A stretch of 64,000 nt of DNA from Eucalyptus grandis (taxonomy: Eukaryota > Streptophyta > Magnoliopsida > Myrtales > Myrtaceae): positions 40,866,196 through 40,930,195 of the forward strand of contig NC_052618.1 of assembly GCF_016545825.1 (NCBI RefSeq), given 5' to 3'. A model generated the notes under the pieces. The model saw only the letters and a program-made list of their open reading frames with translations. It was not told where the DNA came from and did no database searches. How positions within the stretch are numbered: the first letter of the stretch is position 1; each line of letters starts with the position of its first letter. The position numbers and the translations under genes were made by a program. Below, one piece after another: positions 11,821-21,973 of this stretch.

Positions 11821-13655
11821 ATGAATGTCAAATTTCAAGACTCAACGCAAGATGAATCAAGTCGACTCATCAAGAAGAGTCGAACCACTCCCACCTTCCA
11901 AAGCTTACAACTCAAGAAGCATTTCGGACTGGAAAACCAGCATCGGGTTGTTTGTGACGATCCAAACAAAGAGAGAGATCATCAACCGAGACAAATCAAC
12001 AAGTAACTGGAAGCATAAGTCCAGTCATCCCAAAGATCTTATTATCGGCGAAATTAATGAAGGAATTCGCACCCATCAAAAAGGGAGAAGAGTCTAGTGT
12101 TGTAGCTCGTTTCTAAAATTGAACCAAAGAGCATAGAAGAAGCTTTATGTGATGAAAGCTGGATTGAAGCTATGCAAGAAGAGCTCAGACAGTTCAACAT
12201 TAATGATGTCTGGGAATTGACATCCAAACCAAAAGGTAGAACTGTTATCGGAGCTAAATGGGTGTTCAGAAACAAGATAAATGAAAAAGGAAAAGTCGTA
12301 CGAAACAAAGCAAGACTCGTAGCCAAGGGATATACGCAAGAAGAAGGAATAGACTATGATGAGACTTACGCTCCAGTAGCAAGGTTAGAAGCTATTCGAC
12401 TATTACTTGCGTTTGCTTGTTATAAGAATTTCAGGTTATTCCAAATGGACGTCAAAAGCGCTTTCCTAAATGGATTTACCATGAGGAAGTTTATGTGGAA
12501 CAACCACCGTGGTTTGAAGACCCAAAGAAGCCAGACTCGCCTTCACCGAAAAGGCTTTGTATGGTTTAAAGCAAGCACCTCGAGCTTGGTACGGCAGATT
12601 AAGTAAGTTCTTAATACAAAATGGTTTTGTCAAAGGTAAAGTAGATACAACTTTATTTATCAAAAAAGGAAAACAAAAGTTTCTTACTTGTTCAAATATA
12701 TGTGGATGACATTATTTTCGGATCCTCTAATGAAAATCTGTGCAAGAAATTTTCTAAGTCTATGCGGGATGAGTTTGAAATGAGTATGATGGGAGAGTTA
12801 ACATTCCTTCTTGGTCTTCAAGTAAAACAATTGAAGGAATGAACTTTTATCTATCAAGAAAAATATGTTAATGATCTTGTCAAAAGGTTTGGACTGGAAA
12901 AGTGCAAAAAGACTGACATACCAATGTCAAGTTCTCTAAAGATAGACAAAGATGAAGAAGGGAAGAAAGTTGATCAAAAGCTGTACAGAGCATCATTGGT
13001 TCACTCATTTATCTTACTACTTCTAGACGACATCTTGTTGAGTGTTTGCATCTGTGCTAGGTTTCAATCGGATCCTAGAGAATCCCATCTCGGTCTGCGA
13101 AACGCATCATTAAATACGTTGCTTCATCATCAAGCATCGGTCTTTGGTATCTTGAGAAGGAGACTTTAATCTTCCGGGATACTCGAGACGCAGATCTGGC
13201 CGGTTGTAGAGTTGATAGAAAAAGCACTTCGGGAACTTGCCAGTTGCTTGGAAGCAGGACAGTGTCTTGGTTTTCAAGGAAACAAAGCACTGTGTCTCTT
13301 TCAACAATAGAAGCAGAGTATGTAGCCCTTGGAAGCTGCTGTTCGCAAATTCTATGGATAAAACAACAACTAAGAGACTTTGAAATTGAAGACTCATGCA
13401 CGGAGATTAATTACGACAACACCGGGCGCTATCAACCTCACCAAAATCCAATTCTCCATTCAAGAGCAAAGCATATAGAGATTTGACATCACTTTATTAG
13501 AGACCATGTTCAAAATGGAGATGTTTCAATTCAATTTGTTGACTCAAAGAATCAACTGGCGGATATATTCACAAAGCCTTTGGAGAAAAATCAATTTGAA
13601 TCTATACGTTCCAGACTCAACATTTTGAGGTATGAGGATATCAAAGTCTAACGAC
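11821..13655 (+). pseudogene. Copia reverse transcriptase and RNase H, frameshifted
   Basis: RT begins at about 12130 ([19 protein letters not shown]) and continues with [60 protein letters not shown] and [13 protein letters not shown]. After a frameshift the catalytic block YVDDIIFGS is at about 12697-12723. FLLGLQVKQ and CKKTDIPMSS follow. RNase H ends with SWFSRKQSTVSLSTIEAEYV, then HFIRDHVQNGDVSIQFVDSK and LADIFTKPLEKNQF, the usual end of Copia pol. Frame changes near 12480-12700, 13000 and 13170 and a stop near 13485 prevent one chain. Confidence 0.88.
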
Positions 13656-14077
13656 TTTCAGACTTAGACTTACAAGACTTTATCTGAAAGATAGTCTTGG
13701 TACGACCGTCAGACTGTAAGTCTTTCTCTCCTCAATCTCATCTTGAAAAGGTACGATCGTCGAATCGTCTTTAAATTGTTGCTATATTTAATTGACGTAA
13801 ATATTGCATCGTTTCATTTTCAAAAAGGAAGTTATTTTTGAAATGGTTATTTTTGCGGAAAAGGCAGTTATTTTGAAAAGGCATTTTTATTTCCTTTGTG
13901 ACGGTTTGTTTATCCCTCCTTTTAACCGATCGTGCACTGTCGATTCCTCTTCACTTTACTCTCAAAAACCCTAGAAAGCATTGATCCTCCATTCTCGTTT
14001 TTCTTCTTTGTTTAATCTTCAAAAGTTGTCATCTTTCCCGGGAAAGTCAAACAAGGAATCTTCCAAAAACGAGAAAG

Positions 14078-16152
14078 ATGTCATCTTCAAGAAAGTCTTC
14101 GAGAATCGCAAGCGGGGACCACGACGAATGAGTGAGGGGCCTACGCACTTCGATCTTGCGAAGAAGAAGTGACTCCCCGAACAGCAAGCGAGCCCACAAC
14201 ATTCTCAGCAGCGTCATTCTCCTCCATCTAGTCCTCAAGGCGTTGATCATCAACAACGGGAAGAAATCATCGAGGATGCGGACCACCGTAAGAGTTCAAA
14301 AGCCCGCTTATATTTACCGAGTTATATCGTGCCTTAAAAGGAATTCGTACTCCTTTGAACTACATTGATGATTTTCTTAAAGACAAAGGACATGGAAACG
14401 AATATATCTTTCTGAAAAAAATGGAAAGTTTGGGAATTGCTCGAAAAGGGGTGGCTGAGGAAACCCTTGCAAATATCCCAAGTGATCCTCGTGACTGGGG
14501 GCCGAATCCTGTAGATGGGAATGATGATGACAAATTATATAGTCAATTTCAACCGAAAATGGGTGTTGCGGTTGAAAATCAAGGAAAAAGGGGAGATTTG
14601 TTCATATCAAAGGAGCAAAAGGATCTGTACTCGAAATTGCTGAAACGTGGGGTAATAAACCTAAGAGTGTGGATTTTGATTTTCTAGATGCTGTGAATAT
14701 GAACTTGAGGGAAAAGTTCAGTTATCTTCAACTTGAAAAGTTCTGCTCTGACACTACAGAAGCTTATGCTGAATTAACTGCATATTTCTATTCAAATCTT
14801 AGCTTTTTGGATGCGAATAGATTCTCTTTCAGCGTTAAAGACCAAGACTATGTTGTGGATATGAATATCTTTGCAGATGTGTTAGAAGTTGAAAGAGGAA
14901 GATATCAACCAATCAAAGTTTCCATTGCTCGGGCCACACTTGAACTGGTGAAGGACAGGAGAACAGATGAAAAGATCACCTACTTAAGGATGGGTGCATT
15001 CAACATCGGCTTCACAAGATTGTGATTAATTGCCTCCGACCGAAATCAATTTCCAAGACGATGTTTCAAGTTCGAGGCCAAGCCGATGTATGCCATTCTC
15101 TTTGGAAAAAGGTTTTCTCTCCCTCACACCGTTATGTTTCACATGTATAGAGCAATGATGAAGGACGAGAGGTCAACTCCTTACCCAAGCCTTGTTATGA
15201 AGTTATTCGGATATCTGAATATTCAGCCTCCACAAATCTTTTGTGTTCGACCATGCGATCATATGGTGGTAGGACTGAAAATGGTGACCAAAATGCGTCC
15301 GAAGGAACCGAGCAAGGAGTTGGAGAAATTCAAGGAGAAGACTCTGCCAAATCTCATCAAATCTCTTCGCAGCTAAAGAAAAGGGAAGGAGCCCATGGTT
15401 GCTCCATCCAAGAGAAGAAGAGCTCTCCTCGTTGAGGATGAAGATGATGAGGAAGACATCACCATCTCTGCATTGGCTTTGAAGAATTTAAGTCGTCCTG
15501 TTCCACAGAAAGAATCGGAACAAATGACAAAAGAAGCAGAGGAGAAGGAAGAAGAAGAAAGAGAAGCTGAAAAAGAAGCAGAGGAGGAAAGACCTAAAGA
15601 AGAAAGAAGAGAAGAAGGAGAACCCGAGGAACACTCTTCTTCACTTGAAGGCATGGAAACGGGGGAGATCGGGAGAAAGGAGTGAAGTTTTCATATCCCG
15701 ATGCAAGTGAAGGAGTCGGGCCGTTCACCCGCGGACCTAGAGGATGTTTATGCATCTCAATTTCCGAGGAAGGTCATGAAGTTTCATCGCCAAATCTGCG
15801 AGATTATGCTGATCTACCATCGTCGCATTTACTCCATCGAGATCGAGCCGAAGCAAGTACTCGGGCCCGATAATGGAGCAGATTTTCGCGAATCATGGAT
15901 ATTCTCTTGGAGATGCGAGGTCAAATTTATGCCTTGGGATGCGAGGTTCAAAGCTTGAAGAATGAAGGTCAAGCTTCTTCCTGTTCATTGAATGATAAGA
16001 TGCAAGCCCTCTCTGTTCAGAATCAGGCCAATGCCAAGAGTGAGGAGATTGCACAACTAAAGGAAGACTTTAGAAGGCATCGTTCAGTCTATGGAAGATT
16101 TCCATCTTGTCCGCGTTCCCAAGCAATCTTGACTTCATCTCATCCTTTTTAA
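14078..16152 (+). pseudogene. Copia third ORF (Sirevirus env-like / ORF3), frameshifted
   Basis: This 2-kb region lies between pol and the 3' LTR, where most Copia elements have nothing. A likely start is ATG at 14078 (MSSSRKSSRIASGDHDE). Conserved-looking pieces are FKPKMG-like sequence near 14550, DFDFLDAVNMNLREKFSYLQ and LEKFCSDTTEAYAELTAYFY near 14670-14790, and KRFSLPHTVMFHMYRAMMKD near 15110, a layout seen in plant transposon-associated ORFs. From about 15390 it becomes a very acidic, Glu/Lys-rich region (EEKEEEEREAEKEAEEERPK) likely to form a coiled coil. A heptad-like tail (about 15900-16080) ends at 16152. I see no clear signal peptide or transmembrane segment, so 'env-like' refers to position only. 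Several frameshifts are present. Confidence 0.72.
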
Positions 16153-16498
16153 TGATGACAAAAAGGGGGAGAGATGCAAGATTTGAACAAAAAACTTTCA
16201 ATCATTAAACTTTTAACTGTTTGTTGGATTGTTATGTTTAAACTCTGTTTGACTTTGTTTTGTGACTTTGTTTTGTGTCTGGATAAGAACTGAACTAGAC
16301 TTGGACTTGACTGCTTCTATTAACTAGTATTGATATCTTATGGATGGTTTTATCATATACTAGACTAACCTATTTTCTGTGGTTGCAGATTCTAGTGTTA
16401 TTCTTTTAGCCATTTATCTCTATAAGATATGCATATGTGTTTGAGAAATGTTTTGCAGGTCAAAGATATCCAAATCTGCAGGAAAGTTTTGTCACCAT

Positions 16499-16513
16499 CA
16501 AAAAGGGGGAGAT
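16499..16513 (+). promoter_or_regulatory. polypurine tract of the Copia element
   Basis: AAAAAGGGGGAGAT directly abuts the 3' LTR at 16514. It is the expected primer site for plus-strand synthesis. A similar AAAAAGGGGGAGAG lies at about 16160. Confidence 0.85.
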
Positions 16514-17420
16514 TGTTGGAGAAATCCTCTTGAAGTGTTTTGAAGTTGACAAATCATTTCTATCGATCTAGTCCGAAGGCTTGCGGACTACGTATTTAAA
16601 GTCTCAAGACCTCCGGACAGCCGACTCAAGACTCAAAGTTTATCCTCATTGACAGTCTCTAATCCGTTGAAGAAAGGTTATCCAGAACTGGATGTTTCGT
16701 TAAGGATTTAACCTTATCAACTGGAGAAGATCTCGTGGCTGGAGAAGACATAACGGAGACCTTTGATTGATCGAAGATTGACTCGATAAATTGAAGATCC
16801 GGTGATTGCCTAAATATTATTGGAAGGTTCTACTTATGGAAACCGAGATCCCGATTGTATGGGCAAACGGATTGATGGGCTATCAACACGTTCCTTTAAT
16901 AGCTTGAACAATCTTCCTAATTGATTCCGTCCAACGGGTAGATTGGAGGAATTCCTTTGGTAAGTGCCAACGGGTATGATGGCATAAAGGAGTATATAAG
17001 GAAGACGGTCTTAGTTGTTCAAGGTGTGCGCGATAGATGAATTCCAAAGTCTGAAGCTCCTTTTTGTTTAGACAATTCCTTTGAGCGAATACTTGTATAC
17101 AAAAGAGAGTCTATATTTGTGAGAAATCTTGAGGAGGTATGGTAGAACATCTACACTATGGAATCAAGGCAAAGCCGTGCTGTAACTTCTTTTTGTTCAT
17201 AGTGGAATCCAGCCAATAGGCTGTCAGTGAAGAAGAGTGGACGTAGGCTTGATATAAGCCGAACCACTATAAACCACATGTTCAATTTTCTCTTCTCTCA
17301 GTCTTACTTTGATTATCGTTTGTCTAAAATCCATCAACTGTCTAGTATTGTGCGATTGTTGAAGAAAAATCTTTTATATACCTATTCACCCCCCTCTAGG
17401 TACTCATACTAGCAATATCA
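16514..17420 (+). repeat. 3' LTR of the Copia element (907 bp)
   Basis: It is the direct copy of 7908-8821. Differences cluster in the first 110 bases, with scattered substitutions after that. It ends GCAATATCA just before the CGTGG duplication. Confidence 0.95.
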
Positions 17421-17494
17421 CGTGGGACCATTCTTGATCTTAGAGAAAATTGGTGAACTCGCTTATAAATTGGCTTTGCCACCGGCATTATCAG
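17421..17494 (+). pseudogene. continuation of the Gypsy integrase after the Copia insert
   Basis: Reading on from the first half at 7907 (RYV), this piece gives GPFLILEKIGELAYKLALPP then ALSG, the standard integrase C-terminal sequence of plant chromoviruses. It stops at an inversion breakpoint at about 17495. The next expected residues (VHNVFHVSLLRKYVP) are found on the minus strand at 18068 reading leftward. Confidence 0.88.
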
Positions 17495-17756
17495 GTGCTG
17501 TGTTATGGAGTCGAGTCGGCTTGGCGAGGCATCCGAGACGTGCACGTGCCAAAATTCCTTTCCTTTTTTTCCTTTTCTCTTCTCCTTCCTCTTCTTCGTC
17601 TTTTCTTTCTTTTCTTTTTGGTCGAGGAACTCTCGGTTTCTATTTAGCCGAGCCCTCTCCCTCTCCTTTTTGTTTTACTGACTTTTCAGTTTCTTTTTTT
17701 CAGTTTCTTCTTTTGGGGCCCACTAACATAATTTTACATTATTGCATAATATTACA
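17495..17756 (-). repeat. inverted first 268 bp of the Gypsy 3' LTR
   Basis: The minus strand starts TGTAATATTATGC at 17756 and matches 1449-1716 of the 5' LTR with only a few substitutions and small indels. The PPT-like AAGGATGGTAGAA sits just outside it at 17757-17769, also inverted. Together with 1449-1716 it forms an inverted repeat about 16 kb apart. Confidence 0.9.
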
Positions 17757-17769
17757 TTCTACCATCCTT

Positions 17770-18068
17770 AAAAAATTTCGTCCTCGAAATTTACATGTAC
17801 TTTAATCATGAAACAAGTGAGGGTATTTGTGTCTTGCCTCCTCCTCAAGTTCCCAAGTAGCCTCCCTCTCGGTATGGTTTTGCCATTGTATTTTTACATA
17901 AGGAATGGTTCATCGCCGCAATACCCGATCCTTCCTATCGACAATGCGAATAGGATGCTCCTCATACGTCAAGTTCTCCCGTAATCTCAATGGTGTAAAG
18001 TCTAGCGCATGTTCAGGATTTGGAACATATTTCCGCAACAAAGAGACATGGAACACATTATGGACACT
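17770..18068 (-). pseudogene. inverted C-terminal end of Gypsy pol with chromodomain-like tail
   Basis: Read on the minus strand from 18068 this gives VHNVFHVSLLRKYVPNPEHA, then LDFTPLRLRENLTYEEHPIR, IVDRKDRVLRR, and the chromodomain-like TIPYVKIQWQNHTEREATWE. It continues exactly where the plus-strand pol stops at 17494, so it is the same protein inverted. A premature stop interrupts it after the RVLRR segment. The chromodomain in this family directs integration to heterochromatin. Confidence 0.87.
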
Positions 18069-18086
18069 TTGGGGTGTGACATGCTC
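18069..18086 (+). repeat. end of the Gypsy 3' LTR and right target duplication
   Basis: TTTGGGGTGTGACA ends at 18081 and equals the last bases of the 5' LTR (3491-3504). TGCTC at 18082-18086 repeats 1444-1448. About 1.77 kb of LTR that should lie between this stub and the inverted LTR start is missing. Confidence 0.88.
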
Positions 18087-18285
18087 TCATGTGATAAAGC
18101 AGGGCGCAATCAATCTCTCTCTTTCCCTTCCTCCTTATGAATTTCATTTTTGGGAATTTTCCATCTCCTCATCCTAGAGCCTTGCATTGCGAAGCCCTTG
18201 AATGAAATCCAATGGCGGACCGAGACTGTGACCACAAAAACCGTTTGCCGGTTCGCCCAATCCACTGTATGTTTTGCTTCTCCAA
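18087..18285. other. spacer, no gene seen
   Basis: Host sequence resumes here after the Gypsy element. No open frame with family motifs is visible. A short motif CTCATGTGATAAA near 18085 resembles one at 1371 in the left flank. Confidence 0.5.
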
Positions 18286-18866
18286 AGTCGAAGAGGCGAT
18301 GATACTCTGCATTCTATTGAAGGCACTGCTTCACCTCTGGACCACGAGCCATTACCTCATTTTTCTTCCCCATTCTCTGGAATCTTTCGATATTGCTCCT
18401 TGATTGTTTCTGGGGTTTCATGAACAGAGTTTTGATTTTCAATTCCGCACCCAAGAAATAGTTGGTAATTTGTAGCTATGCAATAACAAATGATGGCTCT
18501 ACTTTGCACATTTCAGCTCCGCATTTGCAGTCATTTTAATCGGGAACTTCATGGTGGTGGCATTGATAGCCATATTTTAGATGGAGCACGACCTGTTCGA
18601 AACATGTTATATTGATTGTTGCAGAGATTGAAAAGTGCTGTTAAATTTTCCATTGGACGCTGGTACCTTCGGGTGAGCAATCATTCAACTCTGCCTTGCC
18701 CTTTCATTTCTTAATTTCAATGGTAAATGTAGGATGCGATAAGTGACATGTTTTCTTTGATAAGGTTTCCTGCTGTTAAATGTGTAGTCTTTTCCGTTTA
18801 AGAAAAGTTCCCAAAGAAAGGGGATCTGATGCAAATATATTGAATTGGTAGTACTAAAGATAAAAT
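18286..18866. repeat. chitinase 3' flank, copy A of a segmental duplication
   Basis: This roughly 575-bp stretch lies directly downstream of the second chitinase copy (minus strand). It matches 21410-21973 along nearly its whole length, including GAGGCGATGATACT, CTTCACCTCTGGACCACGA, GATGGCTCTACTTTGC, GGATGCGATAAGTGACATG and CAAATATATTGAAT, with scattered substitutions and a few small indels. Confidence 0.88.
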
Positions 18867-20061
18867 TCACCTACAAACAAATCCCTCAATGGAAGAGCTG
18901 TATCTAGTTTGACCATCATAATATTTGGACCACAACGTCACGCCCCCATACGTGGCAGATCCTTTAATGGTGGGCAGTACTTTGGAAGTAAGATCCGATG
19001 CAAGAATAAAACCAGTGCTAACATCCGCAAATGCAGGCAATCCCAAGAAGATTTCACCGGCGGGAATCGAAGTCCGTTGACTCTGTGCATCTTCGAGATT
19101 AGCGATGCTCCGAAAATTGTACTCACATGAAGGATTGTTGTAAAATTGGACCCAATCGTAGTCCAATAAGCCTGTTTGAAGGGCACCTCCAATCCATGCA
19201 TTCGGATAAGGACATTGAGGGGCTGCAGCCAAGTACACCTTTCTTCCTGTTGATGCTATATAGAGACAAGTACCTAGCCAGATCATCCCAATGTTGATTC
19301 GTGTCTCTTGTGATGACGAAATCAATGCCATTAAGCACTGTATTCCCAAGTGGTCGAGATGAGGACTGACGGAAGATATCACCATCTATCTCTCATGACT
19401 CTTTGTGTTTTTGGTCGAAAGGCTATTCAATTTCTGACGGAAGTCTTTTTAGCACAGATATTAAAATGTCTTTATTGCTATGTATTTAGACATGTCTTTT
19501 TATGTATCTAAGGTATGTCAAGAGTCATGTTTTAAGCCTACCTATTAGCGAGTCTTGTAATCGTTTCAAAGTGTGGAGAGTGAAAAGAAATTTTAGCGAG
19601 TAAATTAGTGTATTCATCTCATTTCTTAAGAGCTTCTCTTATGAGAATGTTAGACTATGATATTCAATATTGGCCTCCTAGGAAGTTGTCCCACAAATAA
19701 ATCGCGACGTATCTAGCATCCTTGGCGGAAGGGAGATAGTAACTTCCCACGCCTCCTCAAATTGAGAGCATCACCATGACTCCCTAGCTTGGCAAGACTT
19801 GAACTGAGAGCTGGCCGGTGCATCCTCCGCTGGAAGGATCGCAGTGGCCAGCGAAATTGATTATAGGAGTCTGTTGCCAACAACAATAAGGAAAGCTAGG
19901 TTCACAAACTTGTAATTTCCGGAGGCACAGGCTTCGGCTAGAGTGCCTTCGTTGCTGTTCTGACCCCCAATAGATGGCAACTCCTCCACCGTTGATGCCG
20001 ACCACAAGAGCCAAAATGATTGAAAGGAGAAATGTTGGTGAGGTGAAGATTTGGCAGCCAT
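18867..20061 (-). pseudogene. class III chitinase, second copy, broken
   Basis: The start is ATG at 20061 (MAAKSS), followed after a frameshift by the signal peptide [23 protein letters not shown] is followed by one extra G in a G-run, then [36 protein letters not shown] and, near 19690, YVAIYLWDNFLGG. About 300 bases of unrelated sequence then intervene. The protein resumes with SSRPLGNTVLNGIDFVITRD and HWDDLARYLSLYS and, after a frameshift, RKVYLAAAPQCPYPNAWIGG, DYDWVQFYNNPSCEYNF, IPAGEIFLGLPAF, SKVLPTIKGSATYGG and LWSKYYDGQTRYSSSIEGF, with a stop at 18867. The GH18 catalytic signature D-G-I-D-F-D-I-E reads NGIDFVIT here, so the catalytic glutamate and a neighbouring aspartate are gone. Combined with at least three frameshifts this is a true pseudogene. 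Confidence 0.92.
19373..19675. other. about 300-bp insertion inside the chitinase pseudogene
   Basis: It separates FLGGQ from QSSSRPLG in the chitinase frame. It has no matching splice sites: the left edge on the minus strand lacks GT next to the coding break, although CAG is present at the other edge. It has no recognisable coding motif and no clear flanking duplication beyond CA. It is AT-rich, and its origin is unknown. Confidence 0.6.
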
Positions 20062-21409
20062 GTCTGGTGTTTCTCTCCACTCACTTGGTATAATTTCTCT
20101 CCACTCAAGAAATTCACTTTTTTGTTTGGATTTTAATTTCTCCAACTATCTACCGAAGGAGGCACATGGATTTTGGGGTCTTCGCTTTCTGTGGTCAGAG
20201 GACTTGTGTGTGTTTGTTTTTTTAATTTATTGCTGGAGATGTTTATCCAAGTTTGACCGTCCAAAAGCGAAGCGTGTGGGGCCAGTGTCAAAGAAATAAA
20301 AGGCCTAGGTTTTGTTTCCGGACACGCGGCGGAACAGTTCTTTCCACGAAGAAGCCGTGGAGGATTTTCTTGAAAAGAGTCGAGGAAAATTTCCAAAAAT
20401 TCTTTTTAAATATATTAATTGAGTATTAAATATTTTCTTTTTTGTCAGCTGAATTTATTCAATCAATTTTAATTGAAATTTATTGATGTGGATACCAACT
20501 GTACTATGTAACAAGACCGATATTGATAATTTTTATTTGTTTCTCTTTTCCTTTTTTTTTTTTTTTTTAAACTATGGCCAATGAGGGCTCCTGTTGGCTA
20601 TTGACAGGGGTTGTGATGTCCTCACTGACCATGAGCGAGGATGTGCAGCCCTCACCTGAGACCGCCATGACCTTTTGAATGAGTGTCGTGGCCAGCTTGC
20701 TTAAATCTAGGCGTGTAGCTTTTTGGTTTCAGCTTCCTCCTCACGACATTGACGATCATCTGCTCATTTTTCCAATAGGGCAAGAAAGTTCAACCAATTC
20801 TCTTAAAGGAAAGTGTGATTTTCGAGCAAAGGATGGTGAGATTTGAGGGCTAGCTTTTGGGAAATTGGGAAGTGAATGAAGGACACATATTCTGGACATT
20901 CTCGGCCAAGGAACAATAGGGAAAGTAGAGAATCGAGTGGTCCAAGGCGGCTAAAGAAATTTATTCAATGTAGATTAGAGGGTAAACCGCGATTGGTGGG
21001 TGGACTAAACAAAAGAGATTTTGGAAGTCTTCTACAAGGGAAGTTTCAATGAAAAAGCGGAAGGGAAACAAGGGCTGAAGCTCGTGGGAGGTGGGCGTGA
21101 CTTTTCCATAAGGAAAGCAGTGACCTGTGGGAATCAATAGGCGGATTGGAAAGGAAAGATAAGAGAAAACACTCGTCAAGGATCTTTCATGCCATCATAT
21201 CTGCCCATGATCATGCTCATCCTTTTTCTTTTTCTTTTTTAAATTTTAATCGAACTGAAGGAGATAAATGTTGGAAAAATGTTAACTTCGAATTTGGATA
21301 GAACAATAAAGTTGGATTGTTAGACATGACTTTTTTCAAGGAACCATTTGCCTCATACAACAAAGTCCCGATTGAGAATGCTATATAATAATTCTAGTAT
21401 TTTTTTTAG
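20062..21409. other. spacer upstream of the second chitinase copy
   Basis: No gene is supported. It contains a T-run of about 17 at 20551-20568. Short open frames on both strands (up to 87 codons) have no known motif. The part next to 20061 would hold the promoter of the broken chitinase copy; I see no clear TATA box. Confidence 0.5.
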
Positions 21410-21973
21410 GATCTCTCAAGAGGCGATGATACTTTGCATTCTATCGAAGACACTGCTTCACCTCTGGACCACGAACCCTTACCTCATTTTTCTCCTCCGC
21501 TCTCAGGAGTCCTTCGACGCTCCTTGGATTTCTCTAGGAAACAGTTGATAATTTGTGGATTTTCAATTCCGCACCCACGAAACAGTTAATAATTTGTGGC
21601 TATGAAATAACAAAAGATGGCTCTACTTTGCCCATTTCAGCTCCACATTTGCGGTCGTTTTAAGAGGGAACTTCAAATGTTGGTATTGATAGCCATATTT
21701 TAGATAAAACACTACCTGTTCTAAACATGTTAGATCGATCGTTGCGGATACAGAAAAGTGCTGCTAAATTTTCAACTGGACGCTGGTGCCTTCGGGTGAG
21801 AAATCATTCAGCTCGACCTCCCCTTTCATTTCTTAATTTCGATGGTACATGTAGGATGCGATAAGTGACATGTTTTCTTCGATAAGGTTTCCTGTTGTTA
21901 AATGTGTACAGCCTTTTCTGCTTAGAAATAAGTTCCAAAGAAAGGGAATCCGATACAAATATATTGAATCAGT
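21410..21973. repeat. chitinase 3' flank, copy B, no gene attached
   Basis: It is the second copy of 18286-18866 in the same orientation. In copy A the next sequence to the right is the chitinase stop codon; here the similarity ends at 21973 (AATATATTGAATC) and the chitinase coding region is absent. LTR sequence begins 110 bases further on. Confidence 0.88.

Larger units (their letters stand above)
7908..17420 (+). mobile_element. Ty1/Copia retrotransposon, SIRE type, nested in the Gypsy pol
   Basis: The element is bounded by LTRs that start TGTTGGAGAAATC and end AGCAATATCA, and is flanked by CGTGG duplications at 7903-7907 and 17421-17425. Removing it and one duplication rejoins the Gypsy integrase frame exactly across RYV and GPF. 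Internal order is gag, protease, integrase, RT, RNase H, the Copia order with integrase before RT. A third open region between pol and the 3' LTR, and gag ending in a KGPKKVWVPKKA-type tail, fit the Sirevirus (SIRE/Maximus) lineage. Coding frames are broken in many places. The LTRs are nearly identical after the first 110 bases, so the insertion looks younger than its host element. Confidence 0.95.
1449..18081 (+). mobile_element. Ty3/Gypsy LTR retrotransposon (Tekay/Del type) carrying a nested Copia element
   Basis: The element starts TGTAATATT at 1449 and ends GGGGTGTGACA at 18081, flanked by a 5-bp duplication TGCTC at 1444-1448 and 18082-18086. Internal order is 5' LTR, Met-tRNA-like primer site, gag with zinc knuckles, protease, RT, RNase H, integrase and a chromodomain-like tail, which is the Ty3/Gypsy order. 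A long (2 kb) LTR together with the chromodomain-like tail fits the Tekay/Del chromoviruses; the lineage is inferred without a tree. The coding region has at least two in-frame stops and several frameshifts, so the element cannot transpose on its own. Removing the Copia insert leaves about 7.1 kb. The right end is inverted and the 3' LTR is largely deleted. Confidence 0.93.

Noticed and set aside
19373..19675. Reading the chitinase insert as an intron
   Set aside because: There is no GT at the coding edge on the minus strand, and the rest of the gene is a pseudogene. A paralogue would be needed to support an intron.
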